Source of the DNA: UBA2227 sp036677505
GTDB taxonomy: Bacteria; Bacillota_I; Bacilli_A; Erysipelotrichales; Erysipelotrichaceae
DNA length: 27,546 nt
Reading direction: 5' to 3'
Assembly: GCA_036677505.1 (NCBI GenBank)
Contig: JAVBWK010000008.1
Span: 1-27,546 of the forward strand
Positions 7,658 through 14,552 of this stretch are shown here, piece by piece. Position 1 is the first letter of the stretch; each line of letters opens with the position of its first letter. The notes under the pieces were generated by a model. That model had not been told where the DNA came from, made no database searches, and was given only the letters and a program-made list of their open reading frames with translations. A program made the translations under genes and the position numbers.

Positions 7658-7673
7658 ATGTAAATATTTACAT
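7658..7673. repeat. Perfect 16-bp palindrome upstream of the opp promoter
   Basis: ATGTAAATATTTACAT is self-complementary over all 16 bases. It lies about 27 bp upstream of the -35 box of the opp promoter, in an AT-rich stretch, so it could be an activator or regulator site. It matches no operator I can name with confidence. The rest of the 7557-7962 gap holds only promoter elements and AT-rich sequence, with no supported gene. Confidence 0.6.
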
Positions 7674-7922
7674 GAAATTCACATAATTTTTCATTCATTG
7701 AAATCTAATGAATTTATTCACAAGATTTAGGCTATAAAAAATAACAGAAAATGATGTTTTTTGCTTCTTTTTGCATAAAATCCTCAATAAAGCCATCAGA
7801 AATTCACAATCTCAATACGAATTTCTATGTTTTTTTGAAAAATTCTTTCAGACAAATTTTCATCTTCAAAATAATGAAAACTGAATAGTACAATCTTTTC
7901 AACCTTCAGACAAAGAAAAATA

Positions 7923-7951
7923 ATGACAAATATCAGCTCAATTGGTATAAT
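7923..7951 (+). promoter_or_regulatory. Sigma-A promoter of the tRNA-Ser gene
   Basis: ATGACA at 7923-7928 and TATAAT at 7946-7951 are separated by 17 nt on the plus strand. The -10 box is 11 nt before the first tRNA base. Confidence 0.85.
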
Positions 7952-7962
7952 AGTTCGTGCAC

Positions 7963-8052
7963 GGAGGAATACCCAAGTGGTTGAAGGGACCGGTTTCGAA
8001 AACCGGCAGGGGTCACAAGCCCGCGCGGGTTCAAATCCTGCTTCCTCCGCCA
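7963..8052 (+). tRNA. tRNA-Ser, anticodon CGA
   Basis: The 90-nt gene folds as a class II tRNA. The acceptor arms are GGAGGAA and TTCCTCC, with discriminator G and an encoded CCA end. The anticodon stem CCGGT/ACCGG holds the loop TTCGAAA, so the anticodon is CGA (serine, UCG codons). A long variable arm precedes the T arm with loop TTCAAAT. It has its own promoter and terminator and is the only clear plus-strand gene in the window. Confidence 0.96.
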
Positions 8053-8054
8053 TT

Positions 8055-8084
8055 AAAAAAACACAACATCGGTTGTGTTTTTTT
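8055..8084. terminator. Bidirectional terminator between tRNA-Ser and the convergent membrane-protein gene
   Basis: ACACAAC and GTTGTGT form a 7-bp stem with a 4-nt loop. The stem is extended by an A run on the left and a T run on the right, so both strands have a U tail. It ends tRNA-Ser on the plus strand and the 8083-8901 gene on the minus strand, whose stop codon touches it. Confidence 0.88.
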
Positions 8085-8901
8085 ATTTCCGATCAGTAAT
8101 CAGCGGGAAAATCATATGATTAACAAACAAAACCCAGCCAATCAGCAACAAGTGCAGCACATCATTGGCATTAAACCAAATGCCGTAACCCCACAGCCAT
8201 GTTGATATCCCGGACAGATAAAACAGGAAATATGCAACCGTAATCAGAAGCATCCCTATCCACGCCTGGATCAGGAAACGGTCAATCGGCACTTTCAACT
8301 TTCTGACGTTATAAACATTGACCAAAAACATAATCACATACGAGGGAACCAAAAACATGACCATCAGCTCAAACGAAATCAGAAACTGATTGGGCAAAAA
8401 CACACCGGTCAGTAAAATCGCTGAGTAAGCGATACCCATGATCCCAGCATAAAGAAACAAGTATTTCCTGGTCTTCTTTTCCGTCCGACTGTACCCCACA
8501 GCAACGACTAAAAGGATCACACTGACCACATACAGAAATAAATAAATGATTTCCCATGGCGTCGTCCACAAACACATCGTTCTTCCCGCACATTTCAACT
8601 GATAACTGAATATCTGATAACTTACACCGGCACTGAATGTAGAAAGACTCCATGCCAGCATACTCAAACCGAACCAAAGTCTCGACTTCTGATGATCATG
8701 ATTTCTCAAAAAGCGAAACGACAGCATCAGAATCACTAACCCAAGCAAAAAAACAAAAAACGTGGAGGATGGCTCAGCCAGGATCCAGTCATTCAATCGA
8801 ACATACCAATGGCTGGACAGCCATTGCTCAGGGGTGATCCCCCATTCGATCTCATTGATACGGCCAAACGCTGAAAGAAGCATAATCAAACCATTTATCA
8901 T
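8083..8901 (-). CDS. Multi-pass membrane protein of unknown function
   Basis: I do not recognise this 272-residue protein with confidence. After a short N-terminal hydrophobic segment, about seven membrane helices can be seen. Conserved-looking polar residues sit at helix ends: EPSST, TTPWEIIY, and a final helix beginning NANDVLHLLLIGW. The layout weakly resembles seven-helix ceramidase/CREST-like membrane hydrolases, but the usual Ser-x3-His and His-x3-His metal pattern is not complete, so this is only a suggestion. The start follows AGGGAG with a 7-nt spacer. It lies after the pfp terminator and has no convincing promoter of its own; it ends at the terminator shared with tRNA-Ser. Confidence 0.8.
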   Translation of the reverse strand: MINGLIMLLSAFGRINEIEWGITPEQWLSSHWYVRLNDWILAEPSSTFFVFLLGLVILMLSFRFLRNHDHQKSRLWFGLSMLAWSLSTFSAGVSYQIFSYQLKCAGRTMCLWTTPWEIIYLFLYVVSVILLVVAVGYSRTEKKTRKYLFLYAGIMGIAYSAILLTGVFLPNQFLISFELMVMFLVPSYVIMFLVNVYNVRKLKVPIDRFLIQAWIGMLLITVAYFLFYLSGISTWLWGYGIWFNANDVLHLLLIGWVLFVNHMIFPLITDRK

Positions 8902-8957
8902 AATCTTTCTCCCTCATTAATAAGCATACGATATCACGAACATCAGCAATTTCATAC

Positions 8958-8982
8958 AAAAAAACAGCCCCGAAGGACTGTT
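8958..8982 (-). terminator. Rho-independent terminator after pfp
   Basis: On the minus strand AACAGTCC pairs with GGGCTGTT across a stable TTCG tetraloop and is followed by seven T. It starts six bases after the pfp stop codon. Confidence 0.9.
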
Positions 8983-8987
8983 ATTCA

Positions 8988-10199
8988 TTATTTTTTGCGC
9001 ATGTAGAACGGAACTACATACTGCTGAACGCCGTTTTTATAACGGATGACCGGACTGCCCTCGATCAGCGGACGCATATAATCCAATGCTTCCTGAGCTA
9101 CACCGCGGTAATTGGGCAACATCCACTCAACCGGGAATCCCTTGACATGATTGGCTACATTGCTGGCTTTGGTCGCAAAATACTCAACATTATAAACATC
9201 GCCTTCAACCCGCTTGACACCGACCATCATGCCCGTAAACCCCTTATCTGCAGAGCGCATATGAGCCGACAGGCCTAATTTAAACGATTCTTCCACATCG
9301 ACAAACGACTGATCCGTCGCATGACAGCGCTGAGCCGTAGAAAGATCCTGTACCTTGACCCTTTTAGCTGCCCCGGAATCCAATATCAGATTCTTGATTG
9401 CATTCCCGGCACCACCCAAAACCGCATGACCGAAACCGTCATTCTTCGCTTCACCAGCCGCAAGATACGTACCATCCGCATAACGGATACCCTCAGAAAC
9501 AACCACATAACATTTATTCTTTTCCTTGATACTTTTACGAACCTCATCCAAAAAGACTTCCTTATTAAACGGAACTTCCGGTAAAACGACCAAATCGACG
9601 ACTCCGCTCAGACAGGCAGATGCTGCCAGCCAGCCGGCATCACGCCCCATCGTCTCCAAGACAAAGACTTCTTCACGGGTATACACGTTGACATCCAGCC
9701 AGGTCTGAAGGGCGGTGTTTGCAATAAACTTTGCCGCACTTCCATATCCCGGACAGTGATCGGTCACCATCAAGTCATTGTCAACCGTTTTCGGACAGCC
9801 GACAAAACGGTGATTGGTAATTCCGTGAGCCTCAGCATACTCGCTCAAAGCCGCCACTGTATCCATCGAATCATTGCCGCCGATATAAAACATCGTCTCA
9901 ATATTATATTTATCCAAAACTTCAAAGATCCGCACGAAATCCGCCGTATTGCTTCGTTTCAGTTTGTAACGGCACGAACCCAGCGCACTGGCCGGAGTCT
10001 GACGGAGAACATAATTCTCCTCTTCGCTCATATGCGTCAAATCCACCAGCATTTCCTGAAGGATGCCCTCTACACCATGTAAACCGCCATATACGATGTC
10101 ATACACCTGATTCAACTGATTGCCCTTGACCACCCCAGCCAACGTCGCATTGATGACCGATGTAGGACCGCCCGATTGGGCCACCAAACAATTTGCCAT
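8988..10199 (-). CDS. pfp: Pyrophosphate-dependent 6-phosphofructokinase
   Basis: It converts fructose 6-phosphate to fructose 1,6-bisphosphate in the cytoplasm, using PPi rather than ATP. The 403-residue protein has the PFK fold: QSGGPTSVIN near the N terminus, YIGGNDS at 105-111, PKTVDND at 136-142 and the MGRDAGW sugar-phosphate motif. The choice of PPi rests on Asp110 in GGND (Gly in ATP enzymes) and Lys137 in PKTVDND (Gly in ATP enzymes), the two accepted marker residues. The start has AAGGAGG and a 5-nt spacer. It appears to be a single-gene unit between two terminators. A PPi enzyme makes the step reversible and saves ATP, fitting a fermentative metabolism. Confidence 0.93.
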   Translation of the reverse strand: MANCLVAQSGGPTSVINATLAGVVKGNQLNQVYDIVYGGLHGVEGILQEMLVDLTHMSEEENYVLRQTPASALGSCRYKLKRSNTADFVRIFEVLDKYNIETMFYIGGNDSMDTVAALSEYAEAHGITNHRFVGCPKTVDNDLMVTDHCPGYGSAAKFIANTALQTWLDVNVYTREEVFVLETMGRDAGWLAASACLSGVVDLVVLPEVPFNKEVFLDEVRKSIKEKNKCYVVVSEGIRYADGTYLAAGEAKNDGFGHAVLGGAGNAIKNLILDSGAAKRVKVQDLSTAQRCHATDQSFVDVEESFKLGLSAHMRSADKGFTGMMVGVKRVEGDVYNVEYFATKASNVANHVKGFPVEWMLPNYRGVAQEALDYMRPLIEGSPVIRYKNGVQQYVVPFYMRKK

Positions 10200-10227
10200 A
10201 ATTTCCTCCTTAATTTAATACGCAGTT

Positions 10228-10256
10228 ATTATACACTAATCCGCCCGCAAAAAAAA
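10228..10256 (-). promoter_or_regulatory. Probable pfp promoter
   Basis: A perfect TATAAT lies at 10228-10233 on the minus strand, about 30 nt before the pfp start. The -35 position 17 nt upstream is only TTTTTT and overlaps the T tail of the preceding terminator, so the -35 contact is weak. Confidence 0.4.
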
Positions 10257-10271
10257 GGGGACGCTGTCCCC
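10249..10271 (-). terminator. Rho-independent terminator of the amidase-ABC-F-namA operon
   Basis: GGGGAC and GTCCCC form a 6-bp GC-rich stem with an AGC loop, followed by eight T on the minus strand. The first G of the stem is the last base of the oxidoreductase stop codon (TAG), so the terminator begins inside the gene end. Confidence 0.92.
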
Positions 10272-11278
10272 TACTTCATCGCACTCAACGACCTGAAAAG
10301 ATAATTCGGCGTGTTCTCTTTGGTTATCAAACCCAAATCATATCGCCATCTCATCAAAAAGAACGGATCGCGTGTCATCAGTCTGCCAAGCAATACGACA
10401 TCTGCTTTGCCGCTGTCAATGATATCCTGAATCTGCTTGCGCTCCGTAATCAGCCCAGCCGTCGCCAATGGCAGCCGTGTGACCGATTTGGCCTGGGTGG
10501 CCAGATGAACCTGATACATCGGGTAAACATTCATGGCGACAGGTGCAATCCCGCCGCTGGACATATTGATCAAAGAAACACCTAAACGATCCAGACGTTT
10601 CACGGTTTCCAATGTATCCTCTATATGACGGCCGTCCTGAGCATACTCGTCCCCGCTTAAACGGACAAACACCGGACCCTCAAACTCTTTCAATACCGCC
10701 TCAACGACCTGTTGAAGCAACAAGCCCTTGTCAGAACCGTACTCATCCGACCGGTGATTGGTCAGCGGTGATAAGAACTGATTCAACAGATACCCGTGAG
10801 CACTGTGAACCTCCACAAAGTCATAACCCAACTGACGCGCCCACTTCGCCGCACTTTCAAAATCCGAAATCACCTTCCGAATATCCGCGATCGTGGCTTC
10901 TTCCACTCCTTCAGCCAAAGAACTTGCGCTGATCTTGCGACAGCCGGTCTTGTTCGACTTGGCACCCGCATGATTGAGCTGAATGCCAAATTTCACCGGA
11001 TATGCATGGACACTGTCAATGACCTTCTTCAGTGCTTCTCTTTGTCTGGGCTGATGAATACCCAGACAGTAATCCGAAATGTAGCCACTCTCATTGACCG
11101 AAGTTGCTTCCTGAATGATAAACCCCGGCTCACCCATCGCAAAAGTCGTATAGTGCGCCAGATGGAAATCCTGAGCCACTCCATCCTTACGAAGGCACAT
11201 ATACGTACACATCGGCGCCACTCCTACCCGATTGGCAATCTTCATCTTCTTAAACGAAATCGGTTCAAAAACGTTCAT
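10271..11278 (-). CDS. namA: NADPH-dependent flavin oxidoreductase, NamA/YqjM-type old yellow enzyme
   Basis: This FMN enzyme of the old yellow enzyme family reduces activated C=C bonds of enones and related electrophiles in the cytoplasm. The start MNVFEP (ATG at 11276-11278) is chosen because GGAGGGG precedes it by 7 nt. The 335-residue protein has the YqjM-subclass Cys and Tyr near the N terminus (APMCTY), GIQLNHAGAKS, and HSAHGYLLNQFLSP with the substrate-binding His pair and Tyr, followed by NHRSDEYG. The C-terminal phosphate-binding part has ATAGLIT and DVVLLGRLMTRDP. It lies one base after the ABC-F stop and closes the operon. The physiological substrate is unknown; detoxification is the usual inference. 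Confidence 0.88.
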   Translation of the reverse strand: MNVFEPISFKKMKIANRVGVAPMCTYMCLRKDGVAQDFHLAHYTTFAMGEPGFIIQEATSVNESGYISDYCLGIHQPRQREALKKVIDSVHAYPVKFGIQLNHAGAKSNKTGCRKISASSLAEGVEEATIADIRKVISDFESAAKWARQLGYDFVEVHSAHGYLLNQFLSPLTNHRSDEYGSDKGLLLQQVVEAVLKEFEGPVFVRLSGDEYAQDGRHIEDTLETVKRLDRLGVSLINMSSGGIAPVAMNVYPMYQVHLATQAKSVTRLPLATAGLITERKQIQDIIDSGKADVVLLGRLMTRDPFFLMRWRYDLGLITKENTPNYLFRSLSAMK

Positions 11279-11279
11279 T

Positions 11280-13130
11280 TTATTTCCCCTCCACATGGTT
11301 CTGTAGTTCTTCCCACCGTGCGATCAGCCGGGCGATCGCATTATGCGCATCATCGATCTGATCGTCCAAATCTTTCATCTTCTGATAATCATGATAATAC
11401 TCCGGTTCAAACCGCTTCTCTCTTAATCCCTCCAACAGCCCTTCCGACTCGGTGATCTGCTTCTCGATTCGCGACAACTCCTTAACCAAATCCTTCTTCT
11501 GCTTGATCGCCGATAATCGTTCTTCCTTCTGTTCCTGCTTCAATGAAACCACAGGCTCAGTTTTCTTTTGCTCCACATTCAGCGGATAATAGTTTGATCT
11601 TCCCTGCTCAAAGACCAAGCGTGAGGTTGCGATTTTCTCAATAAAGTAGCGGTCATGCGATACAAAGAGAATTGTCCCTTCATAACCGGCCAATGCGGCT
11701 TCCAGCGCTTCCTTACCGGGAATATCCAAGTGATTGGTCGGTTCATCCAGTATCAGCAGATTGGCCTGCTTAAGCATCAACTTCGCCAGCAACAGCCGCA
11801 CCCGCTCCCCACCGGAACAGACCGAAACCGACTTAAATACATCATCCCCCGAAAACAGAAATCTTCCCAATACGGTCCTTATCTGCGTCTTATCCAAATC
11901 AGGGAAATCATCCCAGATTTCCTCAAGAACCGTCTTCTGTGAAGAGAATTGCGCATGATCCTGATCGAAGTAGCCAATATCAATCTGATGACCGAGCATC
12001 ATCTCACCCTTAAGCAAAGGCAGCTGACCCACAATACTTTTCAGAAGGGTGGACTTTCCGGTCCCATTATCACCAAGAATCGCAACTTTATCACCGCGCA
12101 AGATATGCATGGAAACCTCAGCCAACGGCTGGTCATAACCGATCACACACTGATCCAAAACGAGCACATCCTTGGCACCGCGGATCTTACTGACAAAATT
12201 AGCCGCAAAGCTTCTTCCCTCACCCTTGGGCTTCTCCACTTTCTCCATCCGATCCAAATACTTGATTTTCGATTGAGCAAAGGCCGCCTTGGATTTCTTA
12301 TACCGAAACTTCTCAATCAGCGCTTCCAATCGTTCGATATCCTTTTGCTGACGGTTGTAAGCAGATAACTGCTTTTCAAGATTCAGATTCTTCTGATGCA
12401 GATAACTAGTGTAATTCCCGGTATAACGGATGGTTTTATACTGATCGATATCAACGACCGTGTTAGCTACCTTATCCAAAAAGTAGCGGTCATGCGAGAC
12501 AAATACGATGGCCTTGGGATAATAAATCAGATACCCTTCCAGCCATTCGATTGTCGATATATCCAAGTGATTGGTCGGTTCATCCAACAACAGAATATCC
12601 GGCTTGCTTAACAGCAGTTTGGCAAAGGCCAGCCTGGTTTTCTGACCACCGGAAAACGTCTTGATCTGACGATTCATATCCGCCGGCTCAAACCCCATTT
12701 TCGTCAGAATGGTTTTCATTTCGGATTCAAAGGTATAGCCACCGGCCATCTCAAAGGCATGAAGCAATGAATCATACTGAAACAACAGCTTATCATCATG
12801 ATCCCCTTGCAGAGCCACATGCATTTTTTCCAATTGAGAATGCATCTCATGAATATAAGCAAATTCCTCGCTGAAAGCAGCTTCGACACTGACTTCCTCA
12901 TCAGCGAACGATGTCTGGCTTAAAACTCCCAAACGCACCTGATTACTGCGGTGGATCACACCCTCATCCAAATCGATTTGCCCGGCAATGATTTTCAGCA
13001 ACGTCGTTTTACCGCTGCCATTGGGACCGACGACCGCAATTTTCTCATTGCCCCGTATTTCAAATTGCAATTGCTTAAAAATCGCCTGACTCCCGAATGA
13101 TTTTGTACCCTGACTGATCTGATATAACAT
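11280..13130 (-). CDS. ABC-F family ATPase (ribosome-associated)
   Basis: Soluble protein of 616 residues with two ABC domains and no membrane segments. Domain 1 has Walker A GPNGSGKTT (35-43), signature FSGGQKTRLAFAK and Walker B LLLDEPTNHLD. A charged linker (about 235-320) of the ABC-F P-site tRNA-interaction type follows. Domain 2 has GDNGTGKST, CSGGERVRLLLAK and LILDEPTNHLD. The C-terminal 80 residues form a Lys/Glu-rich coiled coil, as in Uup/YdiF-type proteins. ABC-F proteins act on the ribosome in translation quality control, or in antibiotic protection for a subset; nothing here points to resistance. It starts 14 nt after the amidase-like gene, with GAGGA as ribosome-binding site. 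Confidence 0.93.
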   Translation of the reverse strand: MLYQISQGTKSFGSQAIFKQLQFEIRGNEKIAVVGPNGSGKTTLLKIIAGQIDLDEGVIHRSNQVRLGVLSQTSFADEEVSVEAAFSEEFAYIHEMHSQLEKMHVALQGDHDDKLLFQYDSLLHAFEMAGGYTFESEMKTILTKMGFEPADMNRQIKTFSGGQKTRLAFAKLLLSKPDILLLDEPTNHLDISTIEWLEGYLIYYPKAIVFVSHDRYFLDKVANTVVDIDQYKTIRYTGNYTSYLHQKNLNLEKQLSAYNRQQKDIERLEALIEKFRYKKSKAAFAQSKIKYLDRMEKVEKPKGEGRSFAANFVSKIRGAKDVLVLDQCVIGYDQPLAEVSMHILRGDKVAILGDNGTGKSTLLKSIVGQLPLLKGEMMLGHQIDIGYFDQDHAQFSSQKTVLEEIWDDFPDLDKTQIRTVLGRFLFSGDDVFKSVSVCSGGERVRLLLAKLMLKQANLLILDEPTNHLDIPGKEALEAALAGYEGTILFVSHDRYFIEKIATSRLVFEQGRSNYYPLNVEQKKTEPVVSLKQEQKEERLSAIKQKKDLVKELSRIEKQITESEGLLEGLREKRFEPEYYHDYQKMKDLDDQIDDAHNAIARLIARWEELQNHVEGK

Positions 13131-13144
13131 AATTCCTCACATCC

Positions 13145-14452
13145 CTACGGCAGCTGCTGAAGACCAAGATAACTTGCATAACCTTCAGCTGTTGCACGTG
13201 CATACGTTTCAATACTGTTATTCCACTGAACAACGGATGGAGCATGGGTGATATACAAATATTCGATACTCAATGTATGCATCCCCATCCGGCTTTCCCC
13301 CGCAAACGAATAATTTTCATCTCTGGCCTTCTGCGAAAAATTGCCTGCCGACAATGCGATCCCACCGGATTCCCGAATAACCATACGACCGTCAAACCCG
13401 TCCGAACGGCCGCTGGGCACGACTCCGGGTATCGACCCTGCACCCCGAATCCCCGTAGATTTCAAATCCGTATTGTCAATCAGATAACGGAAAACTGCAG
13501 ATGGCAGACGTGGTGATGAAAATGATGAATATACGATCTGCATGCCAGTCACATTGTGAATGGCTGCACCGACCGCCTGAACCTCGAGATAATACTTGGC
13601 ATTGCTCAGATATGCCCGATGCAACCGACCATCTATGTTATAGGTATTGACGATATCATCGTCCTGACGGGTCAGCAGAACCTTCAATCCGAATTTTTCA
13701 AATTCATCCTTAAGCAATAATGCCATCCGAAGCATCTCATTGGCCTCTACCACATCATTGACCATATAACCCAAATCTGTATATCCCAAATCCCGATTGC
13801 GATGACCCGGATCGATCACGATATCATATATATTCTCATCATCCTCAACGGCCTTATGCACATGCAAGAAAAGATAGTTTTTATCCATCGTCGGATCGCC
13901 ATCCCGATCATTCTCCAACAGGTATCGATCTGCGATCAAGTCCACATAATTATAGGATCCGTTTCTTCTGATGGTCGTAAATGAGTCCGAAAGGACCTGC
14001 TCGCTGACCACACGGTGGCGTTGCAGGTTGATCATGATATAAACTTCATAAAATCCTTCATCCAAATCTTCAATCGGGATTTGCCCATCCACAGTGGCCT
14101 CTAACATGTATACCCGCTCCAAACCGGTACAGACATTGACTAAAATAACGGTTTTTCCAATATAAAAATCGCGCTTTCCAAGTTCATAATCCGAATTGAA
14201 TAAATTTAAAGTTTCTCCGTAAACAAAGTAATCATTCATCTGAGTAACCACAGAATGTGAGACGGATACTTTTTCTCTGGACTGTTGAGCGCTGAAGTCA
14301 CATACTGTCTTGACCACGGGTTTCTCACCTTTCGGCAACAACAAAGACCCCGCTATATAAATCAGTAATGCAACCAATATCAACGAGGGAATGATATATT
14401 TCCACTTTATTCTTCGTTTCCTGCGGGAAACCATTTTAGGTTCAAATAACAT
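13145..14452 (-). CDS. Membrane-anchored N-acetylmuramoyl-L-alanine amidase-like protein with a changed zinc site
   Basis: The 435-residue protein has a basic N terminus, one membrane anchor (about 19-40), a beta-rich extracellular region (about 55-200) and an Amidase_3-like domain from about 208 to the end. The start ATG (14450-14452) is preferred to an in-frame TTG at 14474-14476 because AAAGGA lies at proper spacing and the promoter leaves a longer leader. Amidase_3 enzymes bind zinc with His-Glu-His and use a catalytic Glu. Here VIDPGH gives His217, VVEANE gives Glu236 and SIEYLY gives Glu397. The segment matching the usual ISIHANA reads LEVQAVGA, so the third ligand His is Gln292. It may therefore be a non-catalytic peptidoglycan-binding or regulatory protein. 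It heads an operon with an ABC-F protein and namA. Confidence 0.85.
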   Translation of the reverse strand: MLFEPKMVSRRKRRIKWKYIIPSLILVALLIYIAGSLLLPKGEKPVVKTVCDFSAQQSREKVSVSHSVVTQMNDYFVYGETLNLFNSDYELGKRDFYIGKTVILVNVCTGLERVYMLEATVDGQIPIEDLDEGFYEVYIMINLQRHRVVSEQVLSDSFTTIRRNGSYNYVDLIADRYLLENDRDGDPTMDKNYLFLHVHKAVEDDENIYDIVIDPGHRNRDLGYTDLGYMVNDVVEANEMLRMALLLKDEFEKFGLKVLLTRQDDDIVNTYNIDGRLHRAYLSNAKYYLEVQAVGAAIHNVTGMQIVYSSFSSPRLPSAVFRYLIDNTDLKSTGIRGAGSIPGVVPSGRSDGFDGRMVIRESGGIALSAGNFSQKARDENYSFAGESRMGMHTLSIEYLYITHAPSVVQWNNSIETYARATAEGYASYLGLQQLP

Positions 14453-14495
14453 GCGATCATCCTTTACAGCCGACAAACAATGTACTTACCTACCT

Positions 14496-14524
14496 ATTAT
14501 AAAAGAATTCACACATCACTACAA
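14496..14524 (-). promoter_or_regulatory. Sigma-A promoter of the amidase-like/ABC-F/namA operon
   Basis: TTGTAG at 14519-14524 and a perfect TATAAT at 14496-14501 are 17 nt apart on the minus strand. Transcription would start near 14489, giving a leader of about 37 nt to the ATG at 14452. Confidence 0.8.
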
Positions 14525-14530
14525 CCCAAG

Positions 14531-14552
14531 AAAAAATCTCCCGACGGGAGAT
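14531..14552 (-). terminator. Rho-independent terminator after asnS
   Basis: On the minus strand AATCTCC pairs with GGAGATT across a CGTCG loop and is followed by a run of six T including the stem end. It begins at the base after the asnS stop codon. Confidence 0.9.

Noticed and set aside
7796..8053. Minus-strand ORF starting MAEEAGFEPARACDPCRF, antisense to tRNA-Ser
   Set aside because: The N-terminal part is the reverse translation of the tRNA-Ser gene, a well-known source of false proteins. The rest runs through AT-rich non-coding sequence and has no ribosome-binding site.
10796..11455. Plus-strand ORF of 219 codons opposite namA and the ABC-F gene
   Set aside because: It is the longest antisense frame here, but it lies entirely over two well-identified genes, has no domain, and its composition (rich in His, Arg, Ser, Thr) is that of a shadow frame.
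11280..13130. ABC-F gene as an antibiotic-resistance determinant
   Set aside because: The C-terminal coiled coil and the housekeeping setting resemble Uup/YdiF-type factors. No feature specific to resistance ABC-F proteins can be seen from sequence alone.
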